The position numbers were made by a program, and so were the translations under genes. Below the pieces are notes generated by a model. The model was not told where the DNA came from. It searched no databases and saw nothing but the letters and a program-made list of their open reading frames with translations. A stretch of 7,695 nucleotides of DNA. Origin: Bryobacterales bacterium. GTDB lineage: Bacteria; Acidobacteriota; Terriglobia; Bryobacterales; Bryobacteraceae. Positions 7,501-7,695 of the stretch are shown piece after piece (within the stretch, counting starts at the first letter, position 1; the number at the start of each line of letters is the position of its first letter). Where the stretch lies: NCBI GenBank assembly GCA_025353235.1, contig JANXQZ010001088.1, forward strand, positions 1 through 7,695, in the 5' to 3' direction.

Positions 7501-7695
7501 CCCGGCAGAACTTGAGCTTTAATTTCAACTACGAACTGCCCTTCGGACGCGGCAAAGCCTTCCTGAGCGGCAATAACGGCTTGGTGAATCGGTTGGTATC
7601 GGGTTGGAATGCCAGCTCGTTTTACTACTATCGCAGCGGACTGTTTTTCTCGCCGTACTACAGCACTCGCGGGTCTAACACGATTCTTGCGCCAG
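4560..7695 (+). CDS. Oar-like TonB-dependent outer-membrane receptor; 3' end outside window
   Basis: The frame is open from ATG 4560 to the window edge, giving 1045 residues. A signal peptide (1-23, ending in LQA before QNAN) directs export. Residues about 27-110 are a carboxypeptidase-regulatory-like beta-sandwich domain (IKGTVVDPSGAAIAGAAVEL; YDFTALPPGEYEVKATAGGF). A plug domain follows at about 125-245, with VNGIPGGSIDYLVDGM and the family signature EYSRAGMVEVVTKSGTNQFHG at 225-245. The rest is an outer-membrane beta barrel rich in aromatic and Asn residues, including YAGYAQDNWKVNRRLTVNAG at 628-647, typical of Oar-type receptors in Acidobacteriota. Such proteins usually reach about 1000-1200 residues, so only the last strands should be missing. 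They are thought to import large substrates using TonB energy; no obvious TonB box is seen between the signal peptide and the first domain. The divergent GH20 gene suggests a glycan-derived substrate, but sequence alone does not show it. Confidence 0.94.
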   Translation, partial: MRTPYVVLALALSACALISPLQAQNANATIKGTVVDPSGAAIAGAAVELVNTGTGEHRQAKTSGSGNYDFTALPPGEYEVKATAGGFSEWSGKLTLRVSQEAAVNPSLTTASVSTSVNVTDVTPVITTVESSLSDVKEALRIESLPLQSRNFLNILNFTPGVVSNNFAGQGQGYTRVNGIPGGSIDYLVDGMTASERYTNELQRLPQALPTIQELKVSTANANAEYSRAGMVEVVTKSGTNQFHGQLFELNQSDALAAKGFHQKFVSHLVRNEFGGNLAGPVWIPKLYKGHNKTFFFVDAEGIKQRNAASESYTVPLPAWKKGDFSGYTDDAGNLIKIYDPLTTRYDPATKSYVRSQFPGNIIPSNRLNPAGVKVVGYLPDPNLNVRYYDGQNYQNPNASGKDDRTLITAKVDQVLGVNRLSGRYTYTDEVNFGPKYFLNPNNRLLGGHNAALSFTELISPNLINEVRGGVQRFHAYRGPQPINPPITQTLGLPTYPGSIAWPSFYFGDSWTPSGYFDGIDRDNPQDAPSLTMTASDNLSWTRGKHELKFGFFVQRSNVNTFETGQPGGDYAFSGSFTGLMDPAAAAMGTLNSQVPNTGAGLADLLLGYTDYAALNQYPRFYTRQTDYAGYAQDNWKVNRRLTVNAGIRYEYWTAFRDKRNQASTLDLKAAGGPVVVYAGDGAITSQGFPQAVVDAYTTAGLRFESAKQAGLPSTLWNMPKNNWAPRIGAAFQLDQNTVIRGGYGVYYWVMPLVQYHQNTRRNPPFSYSYQSLVDNNDATAAELTFPAGGSAYSNQSPGARTLGNNFITPSALNISKGGGWAILPWDTNYKAQIAQEWNLTVERRLPYSLGARVSYVGTHAGNQIQYDPINVPAPRSLSAPGASSAQRRAYPDFASSNTSAMDLLSYVGYSNSNQLQAELKRNYSHGIVLQAFYTFQKTLTTAEGANNSFGGLELLPAALTNNAPLSQRLRAIYANDSGLPRQNLSFNFNYELPFGRGKAFLSGNNGLVNRLVSGWNASSFYYYRSGLFFSPYYSTRGSNTILAP

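Overview
The window looks like a piece of an Acidobacteriota chromosome, most likely of the Bryobacterales/Solibacter type. I infer this from three things: an Oar-like outer-membrane TonB-dependent receptor with an N-terminal carboxypeptidase-regulatory-like domain, a large M16 zinc-protease C-terminal region of the kind common in that phylum, and a GC content near 60% in the main genes. No rRNA, tRNA, CRISPR array or recognisable transposase was seen.

Layout. Positions 1-842 (+) hold the 3' end of an M16 (insulinase/pitrilysin) family peptidase gene that starts outside the window. Positions 843-1376 hold no gene I can support. Positions 1377-2118 (+) hold a broken FRG-domain gene. Its two halves lie in different reading frames, and adding one base near 1650 restores a textbook FRG core; a second frame break near the 5' end is likely. 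The GC content of this stretch is clearly lower than that of its neighbours. A short palindrome (2161-2176) lies at the convergent junction with the next gene. Positions 2171-4471 (-) encode a secreted 766-residue family 20 glycoside hydrolase. An 88-base divergent intergenic region (4472-4559) carries a candidate -10 box for each direction and a small dyad between them. Positions 4560 to the window end (+) encode the first 1045 residues of an Oar-like TonB-dependent receptor, which runs off the right edge.

How the genes may work together. The GH20 enzyme and the receptor are divergently transcribed from one short shared region. This fits a sugar- or glycan-uptake pair in which the enzyme trims amino-sugar-containing glycans and the receptor imports products, but that is inference from position. 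The M16 peptidase and the FRG remnant have no visible functional link to this pair. I found no convincing new multi-gene system. The points most worth checking are the frameshifted FRG gene, the divergent active site of the GH20 enzyme, and the shared regulatory region.
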